From CBDDBX01 sp965225955 (GTDB lineage Bacteria > Acidobacteriota > Aminicenantia > UBA2199), in assembly GCA_965225955.1 (NCBI GenBank), contig CBDDBX010000026.1, positions 104,451 to 168,450 of the forward strand: 64,000 nt of DNA. Direction: 5' to 3'. The notes under the pieces are model-generated. The model searched no databases. It saw only the letters and a list, made by a program, of their open reading frames with translations, and was not told where the DNA came from. Positions 62,964 through 64,000 of this stretch are shown piece by piece (within the stretch, counting starts at the first letter, position 1; each line of letters opens with the position of its first letter). Position numbers and translations under genes: made by a program.

Positions 62964-63548
62964 TTAAAAAGTCTTGCCAATTGATATTGACATGGATTTG
63001 TTTCTGATACTGTCCCCGGTTTTATGTATATTGGTAATACCATAAGATATCCGTGCTTCCACAACAAAACTCATAAACTCTATATATCCACCAACAATAA
63101 TACCAAAGTCAGTATTCTTCATTGTTCCCTTAACATCAGTTTCGATACTTCTGAGTTCATACTTCTCTTTAAGTCTTGCGGATCTTAGTAACCCAAGATA
63201 AGGACCAACCATTACACCAGCCTTGAAACTTACCTGAGCAAGAATATCGTACTTCAGCAAAAGAGGAATTTTATAGTACTTAAGAGAGAAGTCTATTTTC
63301 TTATCAGTAGCAGACAGCTCTCCACCTTTTTTATAGATCAGAAACTCTCCCTGAAGTCTTGATTTTTCAGATAGACTGAAAGTAACAAACCCTCCGTAGA
63401 AGATATCTTTTCTTAATCCTGTATCATATACCGGGTCATCAGAGATACTCTTTGAGAAGCTGTATCCAAGTTTAACACCAAGACTCTGAGCACTGATGCC
63501 AGCTGTAAAAATCACAAAAATCAAAAAAAACAGTAGTTTTCTATTCAT
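62964..63548 (-). CDS. outer-membrane beta-barrel protein (PorT-like)
   Basis: Small barrel of 194 residues from the ATG at 63548, chosen because GGGGAG precedes it; seven further codons are open upstream. A signal peptide ending GISAQS is followed by LGVKLGYSFSKS, FSLSEKSRLQGEFLIYKKGG and KYYKIPLLLKYD, the pattern of PorT and outer-membrane-protein beta-barrel families. The last strand is SMSISIGKTF, ending in phenylalanine. Function unknown. It overlaps lipB by 8 bases and is its downstream partner. Confidence 0.8.
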   Translation of the reverse strand: MNRKLLFFLIFVIFTAGISAQSLGVKLGYSFSKSISDDPVYDTGLRKDIFYGGFVTFSLSEKSRLQGEFLIYKKGGELSATDKKIDFSLKYYKIPLLLKYDILAQVSFKAGVMVGPYLGLLRSARLKEKYELRSIETDVKGTMKNTDFGIIVGGYIEFMSFVVEARISYGITNIHKTGDSIRNKSMSISIGKTF

Positions 63549-64000
63549 TATTACTCCCCGCTTTATCAATTAAATCTCTTTCTATATTTGTAACTGAACT
63601 ATAACCTGTAACCTCTGTAAATATATCGCAAACCTCTCCAACCACTTTTTTAAAATCCAGATCCTCTCCTTTAAGGCGACTGAGAGATGTCACTTCCCGC
63701 CCTACAATTCCACAGGGAACAATCCATTTAAAATGTTCAAGGTTTGTATTTACATTAAATGCGAAACCGTGCATGGTTATCCAGCGGCTTATAGCAACTC
63801 CAATGGCAGTAACCTTACCTGTTCCCACCCATACTCCGGTATATTTGTCATCTCTTGCAGCATCAAGTCCGTAATTCTTTTTCAGAAGTTTGATAAAGAC
63901 CTCTTCCAGAGCTGATACATAACCTTTTACACTCTTTTTATATAGAGGGGATTTCAGATCAACAATAGGATAACCCACAATCTGGCCGGGGCCATGGTAT
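63541..64000 (-). CDS. lipB: lipoyl(octanoyl) transferase, start truncated by the window end
   Basis: Transfers octanoate from acyl carrier protein to lipoyl domains. The frame is open to the window edge, so the N-terminus is missing; the visible part begins YHGPGQIVGYPIVDL, the central LipB motif. The catalytic pair is present: Lys in GKVTAIGVAIS and Cys in IVPCGIVGREVTSL. RWITMHGFAFNVN is the other hallmark. It ends over the start of the PorT-like gene. No lipA gene is visible here; it may lie outside the window. Confidence 0.95.
   Translation of the reverse strand, partial: YHGPGQIVGYPIVDLKSPLYKKSVKGYVSALEEVFIKLLKKNYGLDAARDDKYTGVWVGTGKVTAIGVAISRWITMHGFAFNVNTNLEHFKWIVPCGIVGREVTSLSRLKGEDLDFKKVVGEVCDIFTEVTGYSSVTNIERDLIDKAGSNNE

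Overview
The window reads as ordinary chromosome from a low-G+C (about 40% by eye), diderm, probably anaerobic bacterium. Outer-membrane barrels of the PorV, FadL-like and PorT types, a lipoprotein, tripartite RND efflux and a type IV pilus motor indicate two membranes. A tungsten-type aldehyde:ferredoxin oxidoreductase with its own polyferredoxin, a clostridial-type ThiC cysteine motif and a carbamate kinase point to anaerobic life. I cannot name the phylum safely. No phage, transposase, plasmid or CRISPR genes are visible.

Layout. 1-5.8 kb is a tightly overlapped operon for the whole route from DAHP to chorismate (DAHP synthase, aroB, aroD, an aroE-aroK fusion, aroA, aroC). A 630-bp spacer follows, holding a candidate structured RNA and repeat pieces. 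6.7-9.3 kb carries signal peptidase I and a Ktr/Trk potassium system. 9.3-12.3 kb (minus) is holB, a PSP1 protein and a barrel protein. 12.4-14.3 kb (minus) is a strongly remodelled UvrA relative. 14.5-16.6 kb has a frame-interrupted secreted TPR-like gene and an inositol-phosphatase-family gene. 16.6-25.3 kb is an RND efflux operon with two different permeases. 25.5-29.4 kb holds AOR plus polyferredoxin, queF and a glycosyltransferase. 29.6-36.5 kb holds an FmdB zinc ribbon, carbamate kinase, oligoendopeptidase F, a large lipoprotein and a peptidoglycan amidase. 36.6-45.1 kb holds a receiver protein, polA, a ClC channel, an HD-GYP protein and purH. 45.3-55.6 kb (minus) is a type IV pilus operon (pilB, pilT, pilC, pilS, pilR), ending in a HEAT-repeat protein with a receiver-like tail, maf and a methyltransferase. 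55.7-62.6 kb (minus) is a PorV barrel, then yebC-ruvC-ruvA-ruvB-prenyltransferase-HEAT protein and thiC. A tRNA-Leu, a PorT-like barrel and the start-truncated lipB close the window.

Links between genes. Overlapping stops and starts tie together the aro, RND, Ruv and holB/PSP1 groups. The HD-GYP phosphodiesterase and the MshEN-type N-terminus of PilB suggest that c-di-GMP controls pilus extension. Several promoters match the sigma-70 consensus closely. In at least five cases the -10 box lies only 6-9 bases before the start codon and no ribosome binding site is visible, which suggests leaderless or nearly leaderless mRNAs. Spacers also share two families of short dispersed repeats.
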